This document shows, piece by piece, positions 10,802 through 21,050 of a stretch of DNA of 64,000 nucleotides (the stretch's first letter is position 1; each line of letters begins with the position of its first letter). The stretch is from Ligula intestinalis (taxonomy: Eukaryota; Platyhelminthes; Cestoda; Diphyllobothriidea; Diphyllobothriidae). The notes beneath the pieces were generated by a model. The model was not told where the DNA came from, made no database searches, and worked only from the letters and a program-made list of their open reading frames with translations. A program made the position numbers and the translations under genes. Location of the stretch: NCBI GenBank assembly GCA_036362985.1, contig JAYGXS010000004.1:398375-462374 (forward strand), read 5' to 3'.

Positions 10802-11862
10802 GTGGAACGGTGTATAAACAAGTAAAAGGTACACCAATGGGGTTCCCCTTATCTGGCCTGATCGCCGAAGCAGTACTACAACGACTGGAGGCACTGGCTT
10901 TCGAACATTATCGACCACGATTGTGGGTTCGGTATGTTGATGACACGTTTGTCATCATTCATCGAGACAAGATTGAGGATTTCACAGACAATCTGAACTC
11001 GATCTTCCCCGACATCCAGTTCACGATGGAGGAAGATAAAGGTAGCCAGTTGCCGTTCCTCGACGTGCTGGTGTGCAGAAAAGACGGTGGGGAACTCAAA
11101 ACAACAGTTTACAGGAAGGCGACGAATACCTCTCGCATCCTGAGTTACCTCAGCAACCATCCCGTCTCGCACAAGCGTAGCTGCGTGCGAACGCTCTATC
11201 TTCGTGTAGAAACTCACTGCAGCGAACCAGCCGACAAGAAGGCCGAGGTCCAGTATCTCAAAAAAATCTTCACAATGAATGGCTGTCCTGGCGCCTTCGT
11301 CGAAAAATGCAGGCGACGAGCCAAACGAAGAAAACCAACAGGACAACCAGAACCAACACGCTGGCGAGCAATACCGTATATTGCTGGTGTTTCTGAAGAA
11401 TTCGCTCGACTGGTGAGCGAATTTGGGATTGGCGTTGCTCACAGACCGGAAGCAACAATACGCAGGCAAATTATGCGGCCCAAGGACCCAGTTCCCGTTA
11501 ATGAACAGTCCGGTGTCATTTACCGTATTGACTGCCTTTGTGGTCAAGCCAATTATGTTGGTGAAACCGGCAAACGGGTCCTCACGAGGATGCACCAGCA
11601 TGACCTCGCCGTGCAACGGAACGACAAGAATTCCCTGGTGGCCGTCCACGCATCCAAGCCAGGGCACAGCTTCGACTTCGAAAACGTGCGAATACTGGGT
11701 CGGTCAGACGACCGAACTTCACGCCTGCTGCAGGAAGCCTGGCATTCACGCGCGGGCTCAATTAACAGGCATGTCGAGCTTCCTGAGGCCTACCTCGCGT
11801 TGCGCGAGCAGATCGAGGGCAGAGGTCAAGGGCAGAGGTCAATCTCAGCGGAACCGACTTAA
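10802..11862 (+). pseudogene. PLE-2b: C-terminal half of Penelope RT plus complete GIY-YIG domain
   Basis: The frame is open for more than 350 codons but begins abruptly inside the RT. Motifs in order: VKGTPMGFPLSG (RT motif B), WVRYVDDTFVI (motif C), LPFLDVLVCRKDGG, HKRSC, the linker NGCPGAFVEKC and PYIAGVSEEF, then the endonuclease with YRIDCLCGQANYVGETGKRV, H and E residues further on, and SINRHVE near the end. It ends at a TAA 30 bases before a conserved hairpin (11894-11930). The first RT half, with the catalytic Asp of motif A, is absent, so it cannot be active. The open frame runs unbroken from PLE-2a, making a chimeric ORF (10669-11862). Confidence 0.9.
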
Positions 11863-11893
11863 TTACACTGTGAGCTGTACGTTTTTTCATTCC

Positions 11894-11930
11894 TTGACAA
11901 TGAGCTCGCGGGAGAGTTCGAAACGTCGGA
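11894..11930 (+). ncRNA. CTGAYGATG/GAAACGTC hairpin motif, copy 1
   Basis: Inner stem GAGCTC pairs GAGTTC around GCGGGA and is followed by GAAAC. The outer TGAC pairs with GTCG partly. It lies just 3' of the Penelope ORF and precedes ACAAATAC. See the other copies at 15411, 16424, 19205, 40700, 47041, 48425 and 48771. Confidence 0.5.
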
Positions 11931-12349
11931 CAAATACACTCCTGGTCCCAGAGAACGACTTAACTTCTTCTATCCAGTTACCTGGGCCTCGCATATTCTC
12001 GACCATTCAGAACAGGTCAAACTAAACATGAGCAGAAAATAGCAGCAGAAGCGGGTGATACACGCAGAGAAAGTTGCAGTACTTATAGGACATAGACATT
12101 ACTGCACACTTTTGACAAATAATGATAATTTTCCTCATGGGCGTGGATTTCTTGATGACCGGCATTCAAGCCGTGAACTGCTGAACTTACTTAATGTGTG
12201 CTGGAATTGGACGTGATGATTGATCAGCCATCTGGTTGCCGGGTGTTGGCTTAAGACGACACGGTGGTATGTGGCCACTTTCGTTGGCTAAGTTGCGCAT
12301 CAGCACTGCATATGGATTGGGCAAATCGTTGCAGTTGTCTATGGACTGG

Positions 12350-12470
12350 GGGCCCTTGAACCATGACTCAAGTAATCCTCGGCTCACACGATTATCGTCT
12401 CTTGCAAGAATTTTGGCCTCATCAATTTTGAATGTGTGGATTTTGTCGAATTAGCAGCATTTCACCGAAC
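12350..12470 (-). mobile_element. Possible tRNA-like SINE T, copy 1
   Basis: The block GAACCATGACTC .. TCGGCTCACACGATT matches 40488-40530. On the - strand both copies end in a B-box-like segment, better preserved at 40480 (GTTCGAGTC). This copy is more decayed. Confidence 0.4.
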
Positions 12471-12799
12471 TGCTACCAGGTGTTTAGCAATTCGCGTCTT
12501 GAGAACTCAGCCAAATTCTCTAAATTAGTTGTTTTTTCCAAAACTGCAGCAGATCCTATAGAGGACTCCAGATGTTTCTTTTTTGTGGCAGTGGGTTTTT
12601 CGTTTTCATTATCTGTCACCTTATGGTTGCCTCCGGCCTGTATGCGACTCCAACTCCAAGGGGTGCGAGAAGGCGGCCGTCGGCCTCCGAGACGATTTTT
12701 TACGCATGGGATCGCTCGCCAACATTTTCTCCGAACACCCGTCGAATATATTGTATTTCGGAGACTTTGTCTTCTGTTTCACTGCAGTGCGTCTCAACA

Positions 12800-12999
12800 C
12801 GCTGTTAGAGCGTCTTTAAGCAGCTACGTTTATGGTTGATTGGGTAGTTGCTGTTTAAGTTAAGTACCTGCATTGGGTTTTTCATTCGTCTGAATACTTT
12901 GGTTATCAGATCAATTCTATTTTTTTGACAGACGAGGACATCAAGGAAGGCCGATTTGTTGTTCTCTTCCAATTCATTGAAATGCTGACGTTTTGGCAC
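12800..12999 (-). pseudogene. PLE-3: Penelope RT fragment
   Basis: The short frame reads AFLDVLVCQKN, TKVFRRMKN, then NSNYPINHKRSCLKTL. This is the segment after the YVDD motif of Penelope RT and matches PLE-2b (LPFLDVLVCRKDGG .. NHPVSHKRSCVRTL). Nothing else of the element remains nearby. Confidence 0.75.
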
Positions 13000-13189
13000 A
13001 GCACAGGTAGTGGGTGCAGTATAAATGCTACTTGCTTTACTATACTGGTAGCACAGGTAATAGCTTATAGCCTAGCCACTTGTAATATTGACATTTGCTG
13101 TAAGTAACACAGTTGCAAGGGGGTCGGTTACCCAGTTGGTCACGCATTGCCCCTGTTTAGTTTCTCTTGTTTATCTGACGTTGTATCTA

Positions 13190-13600
13190 TCAGTCACGCG
13201 TACCTCAAATTCACTGGTAACAAATATCAATGATTACGGTACTATTAAGCAAAATAGAAAAGGATGAACAATAGAAAAACCTCAAAATGGGTACACAAAG
13301 TCAAAAACGAAGGCAGTCGGCCAAATTGCCTGACTCTACACAAGAAAAGAACACACGTTTGACAACAATGCCACTTAGGCCGCAAACAATCTTGGAGGAG
13401 CGCGTATGTGTTAATGGAAGAGGCGGAGACTGTTTCCTTAATATTATTGCAGGAGGCAGTTCCTATGGGCTCCCATTGGTCTGAAACACCAACACGAAAG
13501 GGGGGCGGACTTTTACAGAGGCAATACTGTTCCGGCGAGGAGAGGGGAGGGTCGGTGGCTGCCAGTTGCATGCGTTTTGAGGTCAGCGACGTGGTGATGT
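13190..13600 (+). repeat. Repeat G, copy 1
   Basis: It matches 49375-49640: CACGCGTAC, the ATCAATG/ATCAAGG..CTACTATTA box, AAAACCTCAAAATGG, the AGGCAGTTCCT block, GTCTGAAACACCA and a G-rich run. Unknown type, no convincing frame. Confidence 0.55.
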
Positions 13601-13799
13601 AGTGGCCCCTAGCATGGCGCCTTTGGCCTGCAATGCCCGCGCGCACACGTCAGCTATCGCTCATCTCAAGGTCGCACAATGACCGCTAGTCTAAACATTG
13701 GCTGCCGTAACAAAGCAAACGCCGGAATTCCGGCGATTCCTGACGCTCTCGACACTCCGGAATCGATGCCCTCGCAGCCGGACTGCCGTCATTCGAGAG

Positions 13800-13947
13800 C
13801 AAAAACTCTTTCAATCTATCCTCTTATCCTTCTGTGCAGAACACCCTATTCCTGACGCTCTGGCCTCCAGCGACTTCGTCACTCCTAAGGAACCATGACC
13901 TGAAGATGGCAGTTGCTAGGGTTTAACTCACTTAACCCCCAGCGATA
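13800..13947 (+). mobile_element. SINE-like S1, copy d (3' part)
   Basis: The S1 3' half is visible: CTGACGCTCTGGCCTCCA, AGGAACCATGACCTGAAGAT, then TTAACCCCCAGCGATA. The upstream part differs from copies a and c. Confidence 0.55.
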
Positions 13948-14104
13948 GTGAAAGCTGCAATCGAACCAGAGAGGGAGGGGGAGGAAATATCAAATGTCAG
14001 CAGCCGGGGGGAGGAGGGTGGTATGCAAGTGGTCTCACGCCTAACTGACCCACATATGTCGCGCCAATCGCGGGGACGGGTGATGCGCGTGTGCGCAAGC
14101 AAGT

Positions 14105-14145
14105 AGGTCAAGTTCAGGTCAAGGTCAGGTCAGGTCAGGTCAGCC
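14105..14145. repeat. (AGGTC)n microsatellite
   Basis: There are four perfect AGGTC units plus degenerate ones. It has the same unit as the LINE tail at 27570-27600 in reverse complement, so it could mark the 3' end of a lost - strand LINE, but no polyadenylation-like signal adjoins it. Confidence 0.6.
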
Positions 14146-14564
14146 TGGCTCGACGGTGGCTGTGTATAGTCAACTTTCCTGTGGAAGGCCGAGAGAGGGC
14201 GAACTAGCGTATTCAAGTGGCTCTTGATGCAGTGAGGGGCCGGAAGCATTGTGGGAAAAGCTAATTAAAAGGCAAAGAAACATAACGGGGGTGGGGACAA
14301 CATTCACATACCACTTAGCATGAGAAGAGAGCTAGATTTGACTCCAGTGTGCAATCGACTGAAAAGAAAAGGTGAACAGGGGAGGATGGCACTATTCTTG
14401 GAGGTAGGGGGTGGGAGCACAGGCACGCGATTCAGGGGAGTGGAAAAGCATTCGTAAGAGGGAAACAATCATATAAAGGTCGAACAATATTTTCGCTGGA
14501 GAAAGGATTTGGAGAATTTCAAACTTCGCATAAACTGGAACATACGCGGAAACACCAAAGAAAA

Positions 14565-15005
14565 GTGACGCACAAACTGATGGCTACTTTACGCATCCAG
14601 CTAGTACACCCTAAGAATAGGGTCAGCTACCTCAATAAGAAAGAAGCCATCTGCAAAATCATATGCGGAGGTTGTGGAACTGTATATTATGGCCAAAAAG
14701 GAAGATCCGTCTTCACACGTATCTACGAGCACCAATTGGCCGTGAAAAGACGTGACCATTTGTCCGAAGTGGCTATGCATTGCCTCGACACAGGACACAC
14801 ATTTGCATGGGACAAAAAACGCATCGTCGGAGTTTGTCCCTCCAATAAAAGCGAAGAATTCATCGAAGCTATGCACTCCAATGATTCAAGCATCAACCGG
14901 CACGTAGAGTTGGGTGGTATTTATAAGCAAGTCAAAGAACAATGGAAAAGACAGAGGCCGCACGACAGAGGCTCACTGAGGCCACACCTACCAATCACGT
15001 CTTAA
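14565..15005 (+). pseudogene. PLE-4: Penelope GIY-YIG domain
   Basis: This 146-residue frame is the C-terminal endonuclease of a Penelope-like element. It reads VSYLNKKEAICKIICGGCG, TVYYGQKGRSVFTRIYEHQ, then HCLDTGHTFAWD and SSINRHVELGGIYKQ, matching PLE-2b closely in order. YYG replaces the usual YVG or YIG. The RT domain is absent; upstream bases 14145-14560 show no RT motif. A TAA ends the frame. Confidence 0.85.
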
Positions 15006-15410
15006 CTCATATAACTATTAATTTTTTCGGCAGTTATGAAATTTAGTTATTTATTGCACTTTTTCTGTTAGTCCAAAGACGATTTGGGGCGCCAAACTCG
15101 AACATTCACTCATTAAAGTTACTTTTTATCCCAAACGACATCTTAAATTTTAAACTTATCCAGCCGGAAATAACAGTTTCTCTGATGCTTCCTAGATGAT
15201 ACTTAGTTTTCAAATTTCAATATGCGTTAACAAATGTGTTGCCAGGATAGCAAATCATGCAGCTTGTGGTTTGCACATGCTTCGCCTTCCCGAGTAACAG
15301 TCGTTAGCGTAGAAGGCAGAAAACAGGCGAGCTTGCACTGAGCTTATTATTGCTTTTATCATCCTCGGAAGAGGAAGAAGGGGCAATTTCTGAGGCCAAG
15401 TTTTATTTAA

Positions 15411-15448
15411 GCTGACGTTTGGAAAACATTCTCGCTTTCATCGTCAGA
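15411..15448 (-). ncRNA. CTGAYGATG/GAAACGTC hairpin motif, copy 2
   Basis: On the - strand CTGACGATG is followed by an inner stem (GAAA..TTTC), then CAAAC and GTCAG. The outer CTGACG and CGTCAG pair. It directly abuts the truncated RTE endonuclease. Confidence 0.5.
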
Positions 15449-15469
15449 GTGTAGTGTCTATTCTCCTGC

Positions 15470-15790
15470 TGTTTGTGAAGTGGCCGTTCAAGCGAACATA
15501 AGTCCTGTGCTCATTGACGGGTTCCCAGGCAAGTAGTGCACGGCTCGCTTGTTGCGGGAGGCTAATTGCCACACCATGTCCTCCGGAGGAGTCATGGGGA
15601 CCACTGTGGTATAGGGTGAAGTAGGAGTCAGCTCCAGGAACTTTTATTTTCTGAGCGCCGGAGTTAGGGAGTCGGACTTCGGACAGGCAGACGACATCGA
15701 CATTGTACTGGTAAAGGCTGCGCACCGTCAGGCTTTGGGTGCCAGGGGCCAGGAATGTTCGCAAATTCCAGCATCCAATACCAAGAGTCC
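15470..15790 (-). pseudogene. RTE-like endonuclease fragment
   Basis: The - strand frame starts NVRTFLAPGTQ / VRSLYQYNVDVVCLSEVRLP and runs through SGGHGVAISLPQQASRALL to YVRLNGHFTN. This is the N-terminal part of an APE endonuclease, close to RTE-type LINEs, with the catalytic E in CLSEVRLP. It stops after about 100 residues, where the 3' sequence turns into an unrelated hairpin motif. The stretch 15790-16380 upstream would be its 5' untranslated region, but I see no independent support for that. Confidence 0.75.
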
Positions 15791-16423
15791 GGTTTCAATT
15801 GAGTAGTCCCGGTCGCATCCTATTCGCCCAAACCACTGGACAGGTGTTGCAAAGCGCGTCGGTTCCCGCGGACGCCGTAGCATGGGTCGTATTGCAGTTA
15901 TCGGAAATGAAGTTCATTGAGGTGACTTAGGAATTTTGGGTACGAGCGGGCGCCCAACAGCCGCAAGAATTGTTTGTTTGAGGTTGTCTCCTCTAGCGCT
16001 TTGGCTCAATAGCCTAACCCCAAGGCAGTGGTGGCAAGCGAACTTTTTTAATGACGGTTCACGCTCGCCATGTCACAGCGCCGTCGTCAGGCTTTGCGAC
16101 ACTTTATAGGCTTTTGGCTTGCCAAGCCTCAGCCCGCCGTGCCCTGGTAGCACTGCCGCTGCTGCGTCCGCGACTGCTTATTCGTCACACCCGAGAGTCC
16201 GCTTATTTCACAACTAGCCTTCACTGAAGGTCGTTCCACTATCCGTCACCCGTAGACGCGCCGGATAGCCAGCAGCTAGGCTAACGGGTAACCCGTCTTC
16301 CCGGGTCCCCGTTTTTCCGAGAACTATGAACCATGGACCAACCTGAACTGCAATTAGCCCCCACACCGGATGACCCGGACCGACGCAAATTATAGTGACC
16401 TGACCTGTTTCTGCTACTCATGT

Positions 16424-16470
16424 CTCTAATGATGAATCCGCGACGGACGTCGAAACGTCAGGCAAATAAA
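16424..16470 (+). ncRNA. CTGAYGATG/GAAACGTC hairpin motif, copy 3
   Basis: CTAATGATGAATCC is followed by a short loop and GGACGTCGAAACGTCAGG, then CAAATAAAC. The AATAAA lies three bases past the motif, consistent with the 3' end of a transcript. Confidence 0.5.
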
Positions 16471-16599
16471 CAGGTGTTGCCGGTTCTGTGCACAATAGAT
16501 ACGCCTGTCAATTTTCCAGCTGACGTGTAGAATAATAGACGCAGAACTTGTGTTTGCTAAACCAGCGGACTCCGTCGTGTGGTGCACAAGATATCGGCA

Positions 16600-16760
16600 A
16601 ATATGCTAGAGAAGTGCTCAGTGATCCGGTAGAGCCCTTGCAGGCAAGCATAAAGTGACCAGGAATATATCTTGGAAAGGTTCCGACAAAGGCAAGAGAC
16701 ACTAGAGTGATCATTGGTGATTTACTTTCAGTCATAGGCCAGTCCCTCCTATTTGAAGCT
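16600..16760 (-). mobile_element. SINE S2, copy 2 (body)
   Basis: In reverse complement it carries GACTGGCCTATGACTGAAAGTAA..CACCAATGATCAC..GCCTTTG, matching 9172-9290 in order. The head is not clear. Confidence 0.5.
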
Positions 16761-17031
16761 TCAGAAAACGTTCTTTTGCTTGTTAGTCGAAAGATCCATC
16801 AACTGAGTCATGAGGTCTTTCTTTCTATCGATTGTAGTCAGCAATTACGTTTTATGTAACACATGACCAAGGGGGTTTATATAATCAAACGTTGGTGCCG
16901 TTAACAACGCCTCCACATAGATGTGACTAATAAACGTTATTGTAATACGTGACGTCGATAAAAAACGTCGTGGGGTCATAAATGAAGTTTTACATAGTGC
17001 AGCGTCGGTGAGCGTGATCGCAGGTACAAGC

Positions 17032-17660
17032 TACGCTTAAAGTATGTATCCTCACTGCTGTAACAAGAAAAGTCGACAGTTTAAACCAAGCCCAGTCTCG
17101 CACTACAGCGTTCAGCACATCCTACTGTCTGTCTTAGCTAGCATGCTACGTGACTGTGCTTTTAAAAAAAATTCTGTACATAGTCCTATGGTTAATCTGA
17201 AAATTCAGTTCCTGGCAAACACATGTTTTCAGCAACTCATCATCAAGCCAAACATTTGTTGGGTAAAATTAAAGCTGTACTTAACAAGTAAAGCTTGAAT
17301 ATGTAGAAAATCAATAACTGTCTAACATGGGCGCTGATTGGCCAGTGCGGACTATGTCAGCTTGCGCAAGTAGGCGAGATCAGCGTGTTGGCTGAGAGAC
17401 TGCCCCTAGTTGGTAGGGGCGAAAGGCTTTCGCTACAACCTACGCTTAAAGTATGTTTCCTCACTGTGTGAAAAAGAAAATCAACAATTCAAACAAAGCT
17501 CACTATTCGTATAAATCGGAAAACAGGCATCCCACTATCGCACTACAGCGTTAAACACTTTGTAGTGTCTTTTTAACCAGCATGCTACGTGACTGTGTTT
17601 TTAAAAAAGTTCTTTTCATTCCACGAGCCATGGGCCTTCTGAACTGCATTCTAAACGCAT
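17032..17660 (+). repeat. Direct duplication, units offset about 406 bp
   Basis: Bases 17032-17185 (CTACGCTTAAAGTATGTATCC .. CACTACAGCG .. AGCATGCTACGTGACTGTG) recur at 17438-17610. The second copy has a 35-base insertion. No protein is encoded. Confidence 0.7.
17214..17249 (-). ncRNA. Hammerhead-like motif (decayed)
   Basis: On the - strand: GGC, TTGATGA (first core base changed from C), TGAGTTGCT, GAA, AACA-TG-TGTT, T, GCC. It has the same 36-base layout as 50054-50089. Stem I and stem III are kept. Stem II would be AG/CT with two extra bases before it. Confidence 0.4.
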
Positions 17661-17811
17661 GCTAGTATAAATTACTGAATGGCGCATAGCCTTAGATGCG
17701 AATAAAAAAACAACACACCTTACTGCTCTTAAATCACCTAGCACTCATCTACGTAAAACAAACCTTGAGAGAACATCGCATTCAGAGACTGCTTAAGTTC
17801 TGCCGTTATGT

Positions 17812-18165
17812 CTTCAGCCAGTCATACCCAGTCCAGGGGGCGCACCACCCGCGGCTCGAACCCACCACCTTTCTGGTCAGAATCCAACACACTAACAATT
17901 GAGCCACGAGCTCGCTGTCTTGCCGGTTGTAGGTCGGATGATTTTGACCCTCGTTGATGAACATTCACCAAGGGCTAACGGAGTTCATCTATTCCGCTGT
18001 GCCTTGGGACTCTACAGAGGCCCTGACAGCCGTAGCAGCTGATAGTATAGCCAAATAGTATTGTTGGCAAAGACAATGGAGACTGGAATGGCCCTTTCTG
18101 GCTTATAAGCCATCCTCAGCCAGTCATACCCAGATCCAAGCGGTGCCCCACTTGTTTCTATTGCT
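17812..18165 (-). mobile_element. SINE S2, copy 3, tandem dimer with tRNA-like head
   Basis: On the - strand, 17915-17835 reads like a tRNA 5' to 3': A box TGGCTCAATTGTTAG, an anticodon-like stem-loop (GG ATTCTGA CC) and B box GGGTTCGAGCC. It is followed by the S2 body start GGGTATGACTGGCTGA. That body start occurs twice, near 17815 and 18120, so two units about 303 bp apart are in tandem. No tRNA acceptor stem is apparent, so this is a SINE head and not a tRNA gene. Confidence 0.7.
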
Positions 18166-19204
18166 TTGACCCTCATGCTAGTTTTTCACCCCAACTGACG
18201 CATCCGAGGTGAAAAGTTATGTCAAATGACAGCTGAAATAACTTCGATTTTCTTTATGTGTGGCTTTATAAAAATAAACAGTAATGTTAACAGGGCAAGA
18301 TAGGCAAAAAGGCGATCTTCCATGAAAAGATGGTGGACATAAATTCGAGGTGGTTAGACAAGCAGTCGCGCAAATGTGGCAGATGATTGGCTGCCAGTCT
18401 ATAAGCGAATGCGTTCAAGCGCAGGACACAAAGAATGCAGGAGCCAGCAAATGCGAAGGCAGCGTACGATTTAAAGGGGCTCAGAACATGGGGCATCTAG
18501 GATACCTAAGCGAGAATAAAGACACATGCTACGGCCATTTCGGGTTACTAACACTTAGTTAGCAACAAACAAAAATTCGAATATGACGGCCATTCCAATT
18601 TCCCTCATATTGATTCGTAAACGGTCACCCTCGCTGTGTGTGTGCTTCCAATCGTTCGTTACAAAAAACGCAAAGAATGAACTCAGCCGAAGGAAGAAAT
18701 TCAAACAGAAATCATGTCAGGCCGCCAGCATAACCTCGTTCCTGCTCGAGAATAAAACAATGGTGTGTGCATCAAAACTGTCGGGCTCTCTGCCTGCATT
18801 TCTTTGGCTGACGTCAAAACGCCGACATCAAACTTAAAAGACAAATACTTTTTGTAAGATCATCTTTCTCAAGCCCAGCTTGAGCTGTCACGTCATGTCA
18901 TACGTTTTCACGAACTTTGTGAGAGTTTAACACACGTTTAAGTTTTAAAGGTAAAAAATTAAAATTCTGCCCTTTACAATTTTCCGTCTACCCGAAAACG
19001 CCTGAGATACGTTCGGGATAAGCGAAGGAAGTCCAGACACTGTGGCTGTTGTGCCGAATACTGCCTAGGAGATAATTTAGCTGTCCTGTCAAAAAAATAA
19101 CTTTACGTCGTTGTCGCCTCCTTTTCCTCTTACAAATTGAGGCAAATTTTCGCATCCCAGGTATGTGTATAGAAGACGAAGACGTTTTGGTCACTGGAAT
19201 CATA
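18166..19204. other. No gene recognised
   Basis: Open frames are short, without recognisable domains, on both strands. No repeat partner was seen within the window. Confidence 0.4.
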
Positions 19205-19250
19205 ATTTTATTCTTCTGAGATTCCGGGCTCCTGCGGGAGTCTATTGCCA
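19205..19250 (-). ncRNA. CTGAYGATG/GAAACGTC hairpin motif, copy 4 (decayed)
   Basis: On the - strand: GACTCCCGCAGGAGCCC, then GGAATCTCAGAAGAATAAAA. The inner stem is CTCC/GGAG. The GAAAC box has decayed to GGAAT, but the AATAAA follows. Confidence 0.4.
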
Positions 19251-19839
19251 GCGATAAAAGCCTAAACGCAAAACGAGCAACAGTTATGGGAGGCAGGGTG
19301 CAGCCGGGTCATGAGAATAAGGCGAGCAGTCGGGCGTAGTGTATCGCATACCATCTCCCCAAAATTAAACCACACAGACTAGACGTATGCTTGGTTCGCG
19401 CATACACGAACATAAGCTGGCTGTCAGCCGGGGTGACGTATTGTCGCAAGTGGCTGCCATACCCATGAGACGCGCCACGAATTTAACTTTGCAGCCGCGA
19501 GAATACCTGCTAACGCTGGCGGCAAGGCAGGCCCACAACTAATTGAAGCCTGGGCCCCGGATGAAACTTAGTCAACGGATGTATCGAGCTGGCGCCCGCA
19601 TACATCGCCCTCCGCAGGTATATATGCACTGCCGACACTGGTGGTAACTGAGTTCATGGTGACTCAATCCACATAGGCGACACTGCACTGAGGCATACCG
19701 CTGCGAACGTGTGTGCCTGCACTGAAGGCGGCCTCTTGAACAGCCAATCGCAGATGCCGCAGAGCTGGTCTCGACCAGTGACGAATAAGACGCAGGCACG
19801 CCTAGGTCGATGCAGTCTGTCCGGCCAATAAACTCCTAG

Positions 19840-20080
19840 GCCGACCATACAATGACCGCTCACACTGGCTGCTGGGATGCCTGCGGCCGAACCACACTAA
19901 GGACCCGGCTAGCCTCCTAGCTGGTCGTGCGCTCCAAAGTCAAACGTATTCCCGCTTATTCTCCATTCCTCTGTATAGAAAATAAACTATTCCTACTATG
20001 CTGGCCTCCATCGATATTTTCTCGCCTAAGGAACCATGGTCTGAAGATCGCAGTTGAAGATCACATAAGCCCCTGCGATA
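19840..20080 (+). mobile_element. SINE-like S1, copy e
   Basis: Blocks in S1 order: AGGCCGACCATACAA, ACCCGGCTAGCCTCCTAGCTGGTCGTG, AAATAAACTATTCC, CCTAAGGAACCATGGTCTGAAGATCGCAG, and the end CCCCTGCGATA. Confidence 0.65.
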
Positions 20081-20365
20081 GGTTTCCCCCCGTCCTCGCA
20101 CTCCCCTTATAAGGGTTGATTGGCTCCTGCCACCCCCCCTATAACCGTAGTTCGTCTTCGTCTACAGTTTATGTCTGAAGCTGGACTTTCACAGGAGACC
20201 AAAAACTCGGAAAAATAAGATTATGATTCCGCTGATCGAAACGCCTTCGTTTCCGATCCTTGTCCCTATCTCCGCTTCGTTTTATAACATTCACCTACAT
20301 CCTGCACGCCTGTCTTCTTCTCGACACATATGCCTTTGTTAAATTATTTGTTATCTACTAGGCTT

Positions 20366-20480
20366 ATCGCAAGATGTTAAGGCTACAAAGGTTTAACCCT
20401 AACGGTTGCGATCTTCCAGGATCGGCTCCTTAGGAGATGAGAGAAGACTTGGAAAGTCAGAGCAATAGGACCAATTTACT
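20366..20480 (-). mobile_element. SINE-like S1, copy g (3' part, inverted)
   Basis: It begins on the + strand with TATCGCAAGATGTTAAGGC and continues TTTAACCCTAACGGTTGCGATCTTCCAGG..CCTTAGGAGATGAGAGAAGACTTGG, the reverse complement of copy b. Confidence 0.6.
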
Positions 20481-20824
20481 GTTTACAAAATAAGTTGGAG
20501 AATAGTTCAGTGGGAGTTTGACTCACTCTGGCGTTCCCTCGACCGTGAGAGAGCAGCGGCGTGATGTCCGCCCCGCGCGGGACAGAATGCCAAGTAAGTC
20601 TAGCGTCAGTCATCGGCGCAGCTGCTGAATCCTCGCTCAGTCAGCGGCCTTGATGGTGATTGGTTGGACCGCACGAAGGTAGAAACTGGCGTGGGTGGTG
20701 AATTTCCCTTGCGCCAGTTCGCGTCTGGTCGGAAGCAGGCCGAAAAGTACATTCACACAAGTGCCTGATCTGAATGAGTTTGCCTGTGACGTCAAGAGTT
20801 AGGTGGGCATCGGGCAGAAAGGAC

Positions 20825-20895
20825 CACTAAAGGCTAAACCCTTACCAATGCGATCATCAGGCCTGGTTGCTTAGGAGAAGAGAAGACGTGGGATG
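20825..20895 (-). mobile_element. SINE-like S1, copy h (fragment), joined to repeat X
   Basis: CTAAACCCTTACCAATGCGATCATCAGGCC..TTAGGAGAAGAGAAGACGTGG is an inverted S1 3' region. It stops where repeat X copy 3 begins. Confidence 0.5.
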
Positions 20896-21050
20896 CACCT
20901 GTCCAACCTAGTAGATTGGGGAGCTCAGTTCATGGCTAGCAGGTAAATATTCTCCGATTATTTCTGTCTAACTGTCTGCTCTAAAGTGTTACGCTAGATA
21001 ATCTGGCAACCATCTGGGATTTTGCCAAATCTTTAAAAATCGAAACATTG
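20896..21050 (-). repeat. Repeat X, copy 3 (inner 155 bases)
   Basis: It matches bases 108-262 almost without change and ends at CGAAACATTG. Here it is followed by the Kelch-type pseudogene instead of Penelope sequence. Confidence 0.8.

Noticed and set aside
10876..11667. A 263-codon - strand frame
   Set aside because: It is antisense to the Penelope RT-endonuclease frame, which has clear motifs.
14105..14145. AGGTC repeats as nuclear-receptor binding sites
   Set aside because: They form a plain microsatellite with the unit of a LINE tail; no promoter or gene adjoins.
17835..17915. A functional tRNA gene (- strand)
   Set aside because: A and B boxes are good, but acceptor arms do not pair and the sequence continues into a dispersed SINE body.
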